Assembly: GCF_002775205.1 (NCBI RefSeq)
Contig: NC_036447.1
Location: 4,948,501 to 5,012,500, forward strand
Direction of reading: 5' to 3'
Length of the DNA: 64,000 nt
Source of the DNA: Xiphophorus maculatus
Lineage: Eukaryota; Chordata; Actinopteri; Cyprinodontiformes; Poeciliidae
Below the pieces are notes generated by a model. The model saw only the letters and a list, made by a program, of their open reading frames with translations. It did not search any database and had not been told where the DNA came from. This document shows, piece after piece, positions 1 through 12,564 of the stretch. Position 1 is the stretch's first letter. Every line of letters starts with the position of its first letter. The position numbers and the translations under genes were made by a program.

Positions 1-2192
1 ATCAGAAGAAATTGTTCCTGGACATCAATTTCTAAAAAATTATAAAGGCACAATTAAGACAATGTTAGCAATTAATCACTCTAAAGCTAGGATGTTTATT
101 TTAAAAAAGGGGGGGAAATTTCTTATTAAAGTTGCCCACCTTTGCAAAAGTGAATTAATCTCAAAAGGTCTGAAAAATTTATAATCCAAAGAGCAATTTT
201 TACTCTTAGTCCAGTGAAATAAAAATCATTTAGAGCCACAACTGCTGCATGACTTTTTGGAAAAAATAAAAAATAAATCTACACTGTGAAAATACAAATG
301 CTAACCAAGTATTTTTAGGTATTGTTAATATGGTTTGGGATTAATTTGTACACTTGAAATAAGACAAAACTAACTGAAAGTAACTTTTGAGCAAGATATA
401 GGAGCTTGTTTTGAATAAATAATAACTTAATATTGATCAAATGAAATAAAAAAAATACTATTTTTACTTGCAGATTAATTCACTTACAACAGGGGAAAAT
501 GTCTTACTATGAATGACATAATCTTCCAGGGAAACTAGAACTTTTTCATCAATATTAAGGATTTATTGACTTAAAATAATCTTATTTATCCTGCTAAAAA
601 GTTACTTGAAAAGTGTTTTCTTTCTTACTTCAACTGTACTAAAGCATTTGCAGTGGATGTAATGTAGGAATGAGGTTAGATTTAAGTAAGTTTAGAACCT
701 GTTTATCATGTCCTGAAAAGCACAGATTAAAAGAGGCTTTACTTTTATTTCACTAGAACTTTAATTTTAAGGTCTGAGTGAACAAGTCTGAAAATTCTTA
801 GTGAATTTGACACATTGAGGTTAAATTAGCTGCAAAAGATAATAGCAAGATTTAGCATGCTCATATTAAATTAGGATGGTTTTATATTTAAAAAATAACA
901 TTCATGTTGAACTTGGGGCATTGGGACTACATTAATGACCTTAAAACAAGTTAACCACACAGTTAATTAATTTATCTATGAGCTGCCAGGGGCAAATATT
1001 GGGTTTGGTTTTGTCATCTTTCAGAAAAGATGTTTTTTCAGAGCAGGGGAGGAATACTTTCAATTAACACAAGCATCTTTGGTGACTTAAAACTACATTA
1101 TCATGAAATTAGGTTAAATCAGAGGAGGGAAAGGGATACTCTAATAAATAACAGTATATACATATATGCACTACATATATTTCTCCAGTTGACTGGGTCA
1201 GAGCAAAACAGGGGTAGAAAAATAATAAGATAGATGAATATTTTTTGAGAAATCTCTGAATAATTTGAATTTGAACCAGTTTTGCAGGCAGCACCTTGTG
1301 CACTTTAAGGCACATGCACTTCAACACAAAGCTGAACCTCAGATAGTTTTCATGGATTACAAATCTCTATGTCACGTCAAAGTTTCTTTTCCCAATTCAC
1401 GTTGCAATCGAGGTCTGAAAATAAGAAACCTCTCTCCACATTGCAATGTTGAAAAATTATGGAAGAGGATTAGAACCACTAAAAAAAAATTAATAAATAA
1501 AAAAAAGGAACAATTCTGACCTTGGATCTCAGAAATCTGAATAAAAAGTCAGAATTCTCCATATAATGATATATTACGGCTTTTGTAAATATAAAAATGC
1601 CAAAAAATCTCCAGAAGTCAAACATTTTCTAGAAAGAAAACTGAAATTTTTAGTTTAATCGCAGAAATTTTCTAGAAAAAACTTGAAAAATTTTTTAATT
1701 TCAAAAATTTCCAAAAGGCAGAAGTTTTAGACCATTTAAACAAAATTTTCCCTCAAAACTTTCTGAGATTAAACTCAAAATGTCCTAATTTTTCTATCAA
1801 TTTTCAAGATCAGAAATTTCCTTGTTTTTTTCTATTCACCTTTTTGCAGAAATGTAATCATTTTGTTTCTCTGTCCCGTGGTTTACATATTTATATCATT
1901 GTAAATATCGCCATATTCAACCTGTTTTCTCTGTTTTTGAGGTTGGCTCTTTGGGCTGTAATTTCATTCTACATGAGTAGAGAGACAATAAATTAATTCA
2001 CTCAGACATTCATTAAAGTCAGATTTTTTCCTTTTTCAGTGGTTCTAATCCTCTTGCACGAGAAACACCAGATTTGAACGTTTTTGGGATATTCTAGAAC
2101 ATTGATGTGAGACTTTCAGTAATTTTACCAATGTCTTGAAGGGAAATGAACTACTTTCTACTCCACTGCTTCTTAGAGAGGTCTGCAGGTAG
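1..2192. other. 3' flank of rcor3, no gene recognised
   Basis: AT-rich sequence without a convincing exon. It holds a degenerate family B foldback copy (about 281-625) and a low-complexity stretch of TTTCTAGAAAA and AAATTTCC words at about 1600-1850, like the array at 23590-24260. Part may be rcor3 3' UTR. Confidence 0.6.
281..625. repeat. Family B foldback MITE, degenerate copy
   Basis: Begins CACTGTGAAAATAC and contains CAAGTATTTTTAGG, ACTTGAAATAAGACAAAACT and TCAATATTAAGGA, all shared with the better copy at 2930-3326. The right arm is worn. Confidence 0.6.
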
Positions 2193-5100
2193 TTAGTGAA
2201 CGGACGACGACGACGGCGTGTCTGACAGGTGGATGGCCATGCCAGCAGGCTGCTGGGCGGAGCTCTGGCCCGGACCAGTGGCGTTGCTGCCCAGGGTTAC
2301 GGGAGTGGGGCGCGGGTTGAGGCGTGGCGGCATGGGGTTGGAGGGCCGGATGAGGGGCGGAGGTTGCTGCAGGGTGGTTCGAGGCTGCAGGAAGCGAGCC
2401 TGTTGCTGGAGTGGTGGAGGCTGGCGGTGTAGCGACGGCGTGGCCGGCAGAGAGGGCCTCAGTAGAGGAGGCGGCTGGTGGAGGGAGGAGGAAGCATTGG
2501 AAGTCACGGGATTTTGAGCTAAAGAAGAAGAGGAGGCAGCAGGCGATGCGCCAGAAGAGGTGACCTGACCCTGCAGAGAGGAAAAGGAAGTTACTTTAAA
2601 TTTTGGCCAACTTTGAGATAATTTGTTTTTCTGGAAGGAAAGAATCTAAAAGAAACAGCTCAAAGGTTCATATTTCCATACTTGAGAAAACACAAAAATT
2701 CACTTATATTTTTACGTTTCGATATTTCCATTTGGGTCTCTATTGCTCCTAAAAACAGACCAAAAAGTTGTTTTGGCAGTACGTCACTTTCCACTGGGAT
2801 TACTTAGCAACCCCAGTGAGGAAGAGCCATGTTACCTAGCAACCCAAGCAGAGCTCCAGCATGTTTGGTAAGCTGATTTTACCGCTGTATGTGCTGAACA
2901 ATGGCTGCTGGAAAAGACACACTGCAAAACCAAAATCATAAAAATCTCACCAAGTATTTTTGGTCTTGTTTCTAGTGTAAATATATTGGTACACTTCAAA
3001 TAAGACAAAACTAACCTACTAACTTTTCAGCAAGATGTAAGAGCTTGTTTTAGATCAATGATTTCTTAGTACTGATAAAAAAAGTGCTAGTTCCACTGGT
3101 AGATTATTTCACTTGTAACAACAAAAAATGTATTGTTATAAGTGAAATAATCTGCCATTGGAACAAGTACATTTTTAAATCAATATTAAGGAATTAGTGA
3201 CTTAAAATAAGCTTCTATATCTTGGTGAAAAGTTACTAGTAAGTTTTGTCTTATTTCAAGTGCAATAATATATTTACACTAGAAGCAAGACCAAAAATAC
3301 TTGGTGAGATTTTGTGTTTTTGCACTGCAAGTGTTTTGTTATTGACTTACAGTTCAGAAACCACAGGCAGCATTCTTGTTGGTTGTGCAGTAGGCTCTAC
3401 TTCTGCTTTTCAAAGATGTATGGTTGTATTATTGCAAAAATGTTTGCAGCCATTTTCACATGCGAGTGTAAACATTGAGTTGCGGGCGAGGCCAGTAGCA
3501 GCTTATCAAGATTTAAAGTGACAAGATGCCCTAAAACAGCTCGTTCTGAAAGAACTAAGCATTTAAGAATGATTTTGTACCAAAAGTGTAATAAATATGT
3601 TTTGTTTGGCCCATAAATCTATCCTAACTTGTTCAAGGAACCATAATAGGTCACCTTTAAATTTAAAAGTGAAGGTAAATGTCTCACCTCCTCATCTTCC
3701 TCATCGGTGCTCTTGCCTGAAGGAGTGGTCGAACTGTTCTTCCCCTCTTCGCCTGAGGTGGCGCTGTCTCCATTTGGAGCCTGCGTTCCTTGCTCCGCCT
3801 CCCACTCCTGCAGCACCTCCTCCAGGTTGAACCGCCGGCGATAGTTCACAAAGAAGTTTTTCACCTGACCCACGGTTTTGTTCCCAATGACATCAGCGAT
3901 GGCCTGAAAGTTTTTGCCGTACTTCCTGACACCTGCAGAAAAAAAACAAAAAAAAAAACAAACGAATTGTTGCAGTCTGTCTTAAAACCATTGGTGTAGA
4001 AAAATGATGAATTGATTAAATGCTCTAAAAAGACTGTAGGACTGTTGTGGGTTGCAGATTGCCTTCACACCACTTTCAGGTAAGGAAAAACAACAAAAAC
4101 ACAGAAATTGTTTGTAGAAGTTAGCAGAGATGTCATGTTTGATGCCAACAAGAAACTAAATTCCAGGATGATGTTTTATTAAAGTTAGCAATATATAAAA
4201 TGTTGTATTTAAGAAAAAAACGTATTTTTGCGTAAATGTGTTTTATTCAGAACACCTCAATTGTCAGTTTTAACTTCACCCAGTTTGAATTCTGTAAAAT
4301 AAAAAAAATAGAAAATACATATTTGCCAACTCAGTTTTAATTGGTTTATATAAAACAAAACATATCAGCTTTACATTGTATTGATGTTTTAGTCTGATTA
4401 CAAAACTAAAATAACCGTAAGTTGCAGCCCTAGTTAAATACTTATGAATGTTAGCGGTACATATTTCGTTAAAAGATAAAAACATCTTTCTGTGTCACAT
4501 CATGTGGCCTATATATGTTCAAATGATTATTATTATTTTATTTTTTTAAGTTAGAGGACACACCCCTGGGGAACGTTGATGTGTGGGAGAAGATGCTCCC
4601 CCTGTTCAGCCATCTTATGCCATATAAACGTTTCCATCAAATAAAAAATATCTATTTTAGGGGAAAAAGCCAAATTCTTTAAACCCTATAAATCTGAATA
4701 TTGATTCAGATTTAATTGTTACAAACGCCATTTTTATTCATACTGAACAGAGAATTTACAGTCAGCGCCATTAAAGCAGCTCATGTTTAATCATGTGGTT
4801 TATTTATTTAGACCTTTTATTAAGTGCTGTTATTAAAGAATGAAGCTCACCTTGAACAGCAAGCAGCTGCTCATCTGTGGTCCAGCGGGCGTTCACCTTC
4901 TGGTTGGACTACAAGATAAAAAAACAACAAAAACATCAAAACACAGAATAAAACTTTGTGAAGAAGCAGGTTGAATATGAATGACCATCACTGTGACTGA
5001 CTGGGTGGAGAGAAATAGAGTTATAACTAAAAGTTTTAGTTTGGACTCTTTCTTTCTTTGTTTCTTTCTTCCTCTGAGACACAGACAGAAAATGCAGGAG

Positions 5101-8100
5101 CTGCATTTGATGACAATGAAAGTCTACAACAAACGCAGATCAAACATTAAAATCTAATCCACAAATGAAATAATAATCACTATTTTACTCGAGTATCTTA
5201 CTAATTAAATATGTGTAAGTCTGAATGATTCTAGTTCAAAATCTTACACTGTTATTCTAACAAATAATTATTTGCCAGCAAAAAATATTTATCCCTGACT
5301 GGCTAGTAAGTTAGTTTCTTAGTTAGGTTGTTAGTACATTAGTTAGTGAGAAAAGAAAAGAAACAAGGAGAGAAATAAAACAATGAAATGAAACAAAGAA
5401 ACAGAAAGAGAATGAAAAAGATGCAAAGAAACAAATAAGACCTATATTATTATTTGATATCTATATTTTTATATATGACTCGGTGGAGGAATCATTTGTT
5501 GACAGACATTTCAGTTAAAAACTGTATCAACTCTGGAAGACTTGTTTCAGAAAATAAATGTAGAAATTTAATCTGTGAAAAAAGTTAAATGGCAGCTGGA
5601 AAAATTTAATAATAATTAATAAATAAATAAATACAGAACTTCACTGGGACCTGCTAGGTATCCAACCATAAAATTTCCACAGTATTAAAATAATTGTTTT
5701 CATTTCCATAAGGTAGTTCTTGGAGGACAGACTGGAATGTAGAGTAGTGGAGTAGAGTACTAATACTGTGGAGTAAAGCACAATGGCAAAATGTAAATCA
5801 GCAACCACTAAAGAAGCAACTGTTGCTTCTTTAAGGTAGTTAACTTAGTGTTGCCACTTTGGTTTGACACGTTTCTGTGTTATACTGATTATTTTCGGAA
5901 CGACACAGTAATAAAGTTTCCCTTGGTTAATACACAGTACTCATAATAAATGGATTTGAATGTGATTGTTTCATCTGAAGGTTGGGGATGTGTTTACTAC
6001 CTCAGTCAGTCTATACTCTTCAATCCCAGACTCCAACAGCTGTTTCAGTCCACTGTTCATCTGCTTAGCATTCTGGACCTGGAGAACAAAACGGAAACAC
6101 AGAAACGTCACTGACTCTTTCTCTGTGTTTAACACAGTGCCACTTTATTGCACTATAAAGACACTATGTTAACTTCAGTTGTTGTAAAAATGCTACATAG
6201 ATCAAACATGACTCAAAAAAATTTTTACTTTGCAATTTAAGGTGTTGAAATTGGGCTTCTGTCTCTTTAACAATAAGTCACCACAACATGGCTCCTCTAT
6301 TAACCCTTTAACAAAGTTTTTACCAGCGTTTCACTGAGAAGTAGCTCATATAATAAGCTCAGCAGATGCACAGTTGCACCAAGTGTTTGCTAACTGCTGC
6401 TGGCTAGTCTGAAGGAGCTGAGTTGGAGGGCTGCTCCGTAAGATGGAAGCTTGGAAGCTGCAGCTCCAAGGAGGAGCTGCGTCTCAAAGGCGGAGCTAGG
6501 TCCACCCAGGCGTTTTGCACAGCTGATCGTTGCCAAATACTGTTTTTTAAAACAGTCTCAGTAGAAACGGTCTTCTTCAGGTTGCCATTTACCAAAAAAA
6601 AAAAAGCATAATTTATATCCCTAAGATGCTCACCAAAACCACATTTAATCATATTTTTGATTTTACTAATACTTATTGATGTGCACCTGGGGAAAATAAT
6701 AACAATAACATTTTCATTAATACTGTCACACCCTTGTTTTTTGTTTTTTTTTACATCATTAATTGGAATAATCAAAATTCTTATTATGGTAATAATTTTT
6801 CAGTACATGATAAACAGTACAATAAATGCCCCTTTAACAGAGGCAGATTGGTAATAAATCACACACTGAAGCAGCAGTAAAGGTGTTTCAGATATGACAT
6901 GAAACTAAACCTAAAGCCAACATTATTGACTGATATTTAGTTTACCCCACCATGAGAAATCAGTGAAGGTTAGAGAAGAGTGAGTTGCAGCGCCCTCTAC
7001 CTGTCTCTTAAGGGACACCAGCTCCATGTCCAGCTGACGAAGGAGTGTGTTAGCAGCAGAGGCACTACAGGATACAGCCACAACGTCCTCTTGGGTGAGG
7101 TACATGCCTTTGGGGGGGCGGCAGCGGGAGCGCTGGTGGTGTCGGTGCTGCAGGGTTTGGTGCTCACGTCGCCCTAACGCCGGCTTAGTGCCCAGCACCA
7201 CCAACTCGGCCTGGTTCTGGAGGGAAAATGATACAGATTAGCAAATAAATGGCTTTAAATACTGGGAAACAGAATACTGAGACAGAGAAAAGTACTTCAG
7301 TGGTATCATACGTAAAATATTTTGTGTAACTTGCACAGCAAAAACACAAATTTAAAGTGAAGATCAAATTAGTTTTAAACACTGAAATCTTTATAAATCC
7401 CATTAAAAATATTATGATATGTGTACTGTTGCTATCGTTAAGGAAAATCAGTAAGAAAAAAAAAAGGTGTTTATTTGAATCCATAAATGAATTATCAATA
7501 TAACCAAATAGCATATATACTGGAAAAAAAACAGGTAGTCCACTCAGAAGGCTAAACACAGTTAATTCATAAATACAGAAATCAAATCAAAATGATGTGC
7601 ATCAACTTCTAGGCCCGAATCTTTTGGCCTGACCTCTTTCTTGGCGTCTTTATTCGGATCGTAGTCGCTGTCATTCGCCTCAATATGATTGGCTTCCTCC
7701 ATTTCCTCCTCGCTAGGACAACAGGAACAACAAAGAAACATTTTAAAAGAGAAACCTCATGTCACAGCAAGTAAAGAACAGCTTCTCAAATCTAACTGAT
7801 AAGATTTGTCAAATACAAAAAAAAGGAAAATAATAAATTACCAGAATAAAGTCAAAACATTACAACAATAATGCTGTAATGTGAGTATAAAGTAATCATA
7901 TTTTGAGAATAAACTCAAATTTTGAGAATAAAGTCATATTATTATGAGAAAATTTTTTTAATATTCCGACTTTATTTTCTGAATATTTTGACTATTTCCA
8001 TCATTCTATAACTTTATTCTCAACATATTATGACTTTGTACAATTTTATTCTTGTAATATAATTCTATTTTCGTAACTTTATTTTTTTATTGTCTTAGTG

Positions 8101-11100
8101 TGACCCTAATACTACGCCGCCATGGTCAAAAAACAAACAATTAACTTTTTTTTTTTTACTTTAATCATTTACAATTCTTACAAAACTCAAAAATTAAACC
8201 CAGTTGAAGGAATTTACTATTTACAGTCCAGTATTTGTGGATTCACCTCTTCATGGATTTTTCTGAGGAACATAATTCCAAATAATTTGTGGAAAATGTG
8301 GATATTTTTTCTCAGAGCTTATGTAAAATATAATTTAAAAAATGGCTGTATACATGTAAGGGTTCCTTTCAATCTAACAGTTGATATCTTTAAATCATTT
8401 ACAAAGTCTAAGAAATTACATTATGACTTACAGTTGTTGATCATAGATTTTCACGTTTTTACTTGACGTCAAACTGATCAGCTCTATTAAAACAGTAATG
8501 CTATCGTTGAGTCAGTAAGCTGCACCTGTCGTCCTGGTTGCTCCTGTTAGCCAGTTTGCGGGCCTGCCGGTCCATCAGACTCGTTCTGGAGCGCGTTTTC
8601 TTCCACGAATAATAGTACTTGACAAGACTGGAGATGGATTTGTCTGGTAACTGAATGAAACGGAACAGGATTACACATGTAGTGCCAAAACAACCCTTCC
8701 TCAAGACTAACAGTTATTGTTTTAATATAGAGGATAAATGTAGTCATCATTTAGAGGCCAATCTGTGTTAAACTACAACATTAAGGCAGCATTTAGCGCT
8801 CCTTTAAAGAGACATAACTGCTTAGTTTATACACAGTTTAAATGAGCGCCGATCATGATCATTCAGGATTTCTTTTTTCTGAGTGCTTTTTTTTTTCCTT
8901 GCATTGTTTCTGCAATCTATTTAGACATTTTCTTTGATAGATGCAAGTCTAATAAGCCTGTCGGAAAAACAAATTTTGCTGGACAATAAATTGTTCCAGA
9001 AATTATTGCAATAAACGATAATGTTGTTTTGAGACCATTTCCAAGTAATATAATGGTTAAAATAGCATGATAATGCAAGAAAATATTCTCAAAAATAAAA
9101 AAATGTTTATAAAAAAACTTTAAATCCTATCAAACATTTAACACTGGAACTGGAAGACATTTTAAATAGATTAAATACATAAACAACAAATAAAATGGAC
9201 ACTGAAATCTTTGAAAACAAAGTTTTTCTTCAAAGAAAGGCTAGTTGAGATCATAGCACCCGACTGAAGACTTTTATCCTCCAGGTTTTGGTAAAAAGAG
9301 AGAAATAAAAGAGAAAAACAAAAAATTATCCAAATGTAAATTATTGAGCTCATTTTAATTATTTTTTTTCCCCGACTGACATCCTTTCTACAACCACTGG
9401 ATGTCTTTCGACGTTAAGAAATGAGAACGAGCGATTAGCTCGTTGCATCACCTTTTTAGCAATTATTATATAGGAATATTTGCTTAGTACTTCCAGGTAC
9501 CAACTTCTTCTTTTTGTCCAAGCTTTATACAGTAGTTTATATATATTTACAATAAGTCTGAAGACCATGAGACCTGAAGCACAGATGAAGACTAACAGAG
9601 CTACGTTGGGGGTTTACCATCTGCTGGATGCGATGGAAACTCTTCCCATGGAAGCTGAAAGCCTGTTCGAACAGAACCTTGTCCTCGATGGTCCACTCGT
9701 CTGGGAAAGGCGTGAAATTGGGCAAATCAGCCAGGGACTTCTCTATGTTGTGTTTGTGCCAGAACAGCATACCGAGAGCCTGAATAAAAATCCACAAACA
9801 CAGATACAGTGTGTCAACCAACAGCAGATCCAGCAACCATTTCCTTAGATATTAAATAAATAAAGGTTATGCTACTGAAACCTATTGTTTGTATGTTGGC
9901 TGACGTGTTTGCTCAGCTCTGGTTAGACTTCCTTCAAGCTTATGCAACATGTTAAATTGGAAATAACCATATCTTATCTCATCTGTACCCGTTTTCTTGA
10001 AATGGAAAACTATTCACCAAAAGTGTTGCGTGCAAAATACTTACTCGACACAAACAATAAAAATACAAAGCTAACTATGTTTATTTTTACCTGCTAAATA
10101 ATAAACAGTAATATGTGAATGAAAATAACAAAACAGTCAGATTTAGTGAAAAGGGTTCTGTAAATCTTTGTAGATTAAAAACATTTTCTTTTTTAGTTTG
10201 CCTCAGTAAAAGAATACATTTAAACATTACTCATTCCATACAATTTTCTAAATTTGTTGGATCCAATTTAGATGTTTTTTGGTCAAGAAGTAAATAAATA
10301 TGTCTTTCATTCTGTGGAAATGCTTAGTGCATTTATCCCGGTTTTTAAAAAATGGATGCACCCAATCCAATTTTTATTTTTCAGTAAAAAAAAGTAAAAA
10401 AAATCTTCTTTTAAAATAATATTAAAAGCTATGTCCTTCTGCTCACCTGTGCTGATGGGACACATTTACTCTGTTCCTGAACTGCAATCAAGGGGTCACA
10501 ATAAATCGTAAAGGTAATTAGCACGTAGCATTAAAGTTTCAAATGCAAAAACGATTGATTTAAACATTCAAAAGTAAACTTTAAGGTCTCATTCCACACA
10601 GGGGTGGAGAGGGATAGAAACAATTTTCAATCTGGAATATTTATGCAATATGAACCCAAAAGAATGATGCACTCACTACTTCAGGTTTAAATACAGTAAA
10701 AACCTAAAGCAAATACAAATACTTGTGCAGTATGTTATCAATCAATGGGGGAATGATGAATCAATGGTAAATTGCAGTTTTCAGATTAGCTTTCAATTCT
10801 ATACGAAAGCAAACCTTTTCCTCATCTTTGCATGAAGCAACAAACCAAAGTAAGAGATGGAGGTGTAGAGAGACTCACCTGCTCCACATTGTAGCCATGC
10901 TTCTCCTTTGCAATAGCAATATATTCATCCACTGAGAAGGGAAAGTCTCACTGTTAGTCTGGCCCGGTGGCGTGACCCAGGTTCTGGATGAGAGGTGTGT
11001 CACTTACATTTGGAGTCGACAATGGAGTGATATGGAGACCATACCAGCATCCCACCGCTGTCTTTTTCCGTGTACTTGTTGGCACCTAAATGTGGACAGA

Positions 11101-12424
11101 CACCAAAACAAAACTGTGAAAAATCTCCTCTGCAGCTGCTACATCCAGTAGATGGAAGATTTAAAGCCTCACTGATGGATTTGATGGTAATGTTTAAGGG
11201 GAAAACAAAAACAAATGAGCCCTGCACATTATGATTCATGGTTTGAACTGAGATGTTAATCAGCTGCTCCAAGTAGTAAAAACAATACTTTGTTGCCATG
11301 GTTACATACCATAACAACTAGCCAAAAGTAATAAAGTCAGAGTAAAAATCCTTATAGCTGCAAAGCATCCAAAGCCAGTTGGAATAATTGTCCAAAAGAC
11401 GACTTATGTTATTTATATAAATTATTTTCATTTTGATCTTTATAATACCAAAATTCCCACGTGACTTTATATTTTTGTCCGTGCAATTTTTAAAATACTT
11501 AATGATTGTTGTTTTGATCAGTTAATCAGTACTCGAGTAGCTTTTTTACCAATATTTTTCTTTTTTACTCTTACTTGAGTAATTTCTTGGCTACGTTTTA
11601 CTTTTACTCGAGTACAATTTTCTGGGTACTCTACCCACCTCAGCACGAGATACCTGTGAAGTAAATGGTGAATATATTACATTTCGTTTTAGACCTAGAA
11701 CTTCTTTTTTCTTCACATTGATTTTCTTTCTCCGAAATGACAACATAATATTGGCAATTATTTTAAAGAAGGGTAATAAACTAATTTCAACGATGATCAC
11801 ATTTTCTGTTAAACTGGGAATGATTAGTAACTGGAATGGCTTTATGAGTGACATTCACTTTGTTTAAAAAAAAAAAAGAGGCTTAGCAAACCCAAATTTG
11901 GATAATTAAAGAGCAATTTCATTAAATTCATTATGTTTCCGGACAAGTAGAGGTAGCCTCAGTCCATGTTTGCTCCTGTTTTACTTGATTATATCATGAT
12001 TAATCAGAACTAACAGAATAAATAGACTGAAAGCAATGCATAAACTCTGCAGTATGCTTCATTTAAAGCAGCTTTGGTCTGTGTTCCCCGTCTATTGACT
12101 GAGGCTACCACTATCCGTCACTCGGCGGACACCAGTAAAAACCTCACCGGGGTCAAATTCGGGAATGTTTGCCTGATAATCCGCTCCAACCCGCATTCCA
12201 ATGTCTGCAAAAGATTAACAAAAACGGTAATTGCACAAACCGATGGACAAACATTTTTACCGACCAAACAGTGAGCGGGGTGTTCGAGGCTACCACTCAC
12301 CATGTTCGTCGTCGCTGCCGCTTTCGTCAGAAAAATGTCCGTTAGACGCGTTGGACGGACTTTTAGTCCCGTTTGACCGACCTTTTCCCAAATACTCGGA
12401 GCCTTTGTCCATCATCCCCGGCAT
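2193..12424 (-). CDS. rcor3: REST corepressor 3 (CoREST family), complete, 12 coding exons
   Basis: Scaffold of the LSD1/HDAC histone-demethylase and deacetylase corepressor complex in the nucleus. Coding exons in transcript order: 12424-12301, 12204-12148, 11085-11008, 10931-10879, 9779-9618, 8650-8526, 7712-7634, 7216-7001, 6078-6001, 4908-4851, 3932-3688, 2570-2193. All junctions are GT-AG and the frame stays open for 1653 nt (550 aa). Domains: ELM2 about residues 42-125 ([36 protein letters not shown]); SANT1 about 128-178 ([31 protein letters not shown]); LSD1-binding linker and helix about 245-300 ([30 protein letters not shown]); SANT2 about 330-385 ([32 protein letters not shown]); proline-rich tail after 440 ending SSSSVH. 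The start MPGMMDKG, the [12 protein letters not shown] segment and the [16 protein letters not shown] stretch fit RCOR3 better than RCOR1 or RCOR2. The 3' UTR end is not evident. Exons are seen; function is known from the family. Confidence 0.95.
2660..3660 (+). mobile_element. Family A non-autonomous DNA transposon, interrupted by family B
   Basis: Lies in rcor3 intron 11. The right end CATAATAGGTCACCTTTAA at 3642-3660 is the mirror of the left end seen in other copies. Shared words include TTACCTAGCAACCC, AGCAGAGCTCCA, TTTAAAGTGACAAGATGCCC and AAAACAGCTC. A family B element sits at about 2930-3326, splitting a word (GCTGGAAAA...CAGAAACCAC) that is continuous at 38217-38255. The left end is worn. 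Confidence 0.75.
2930..3326. mobile_element. Family B foldback MITE (long terminal inverted repeats), nested in family A
   Basis: Starts CACTGCAAAACC. Its two halves are inverted copies of each other over roughly 170 bp: CTCACCAAGTATTTTTGGTC on the left and CAAAAATACTTGGTGAG on the right, ACTTCAAATAAGACAAAACT and TTTTGTCTTATTTCAAGTG, and TAGATTATTTCACTTGTAAC and TTATAAGTGAAATAATCTG. No coding capacity. Other copies lie at 281-625, 44730-45092 and 46573-46810. Confidence 0.85.
5809..5833. repeat. Perfect 12-bp inverted repeat with one-base centre
   Basis: TAAAGAAGCAAC and its reverse complement GTTGCTTCTTTA flank a single T, in rcor3 intron 9. Short palindromes of this size can occur by chance. 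Confidence 0.5.
7835..8100. repeat. Degenerate ACTTTATTCTC-type array in rcor3 intron 6
   Basis: Repeated GAATAAAGTCA and ACTTTATTCTC words, switching orientation near 7960, with intervening TAATATTATGA. The same words recur at 26230-26335 and 55880-56450. Confidence 0.6.
8957..9370. repeat. Dispersed repeat family J (rcor3 intron 5)
   Basis: CAAATTTTGCTGGACAATAA, TTATTGCAATAAACGATAAT and a distal ATTATTGAGCTCATTTTAAT are shared with 48427-48770. A partial inverted copy is at about 59395-59505. The family is not identified. Confidence 0.55.
11410..11645. repeat. Family E (ACTCAAGTA) element, partial
   Basis: TACTCTTACTTGAGTAATTT, CTTTTACTCGAGTACAATTT and an end TACTCTACCCACCTC place this in family E. 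It lies in rcor3 intron 2. Confidence 0.65.
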
Positions 12425-12560
12425 TTTTGCGATTAAATTTGATCTTTAACGTCCTGTGTCCCGATAAATACGTCAGCTGGAGCGGGACGGATTCGGCTGC
12501 GGGTCCCGCACTCGCCGCACCTTCGGCCGTGTCGCTGTACCGCTTTATACGTTTCTCTAC
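12425..12560 (-). promoter_or_regulatory. rcor3: CpG-rich 5' flank / promoter of rcor3
   Basis: Immediately upstream of the rcor3 start codon the AT-rich background gives way to about 120 bp rich in CG dinucleotides (for example GTCCCGCACTCGCCGCACC near 12500). This suits a CpG-type housekeeping promoter plus 5' UTR. No TATA box is obvious. The start site itself cannot be placed from sequence alone. Confidence 0.5.
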
Positions 12561-12564
12561 CGAG

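Noticed and set aside
2218-2517. Glycine/arginine-rich frames on the plus strand
   Set aside because: Shadows of the proline-rich last exon of rcor3 on the other strand.
2193-12424. Assignment of the corepressor to rcor1 or rcor2
   Set aside because: [12 protein letters not shown], the SLQHRHH-like segment and the STDEE stretch in exon 11 fit RCOR3; RCOR2 and RCOR1 differ at all three.
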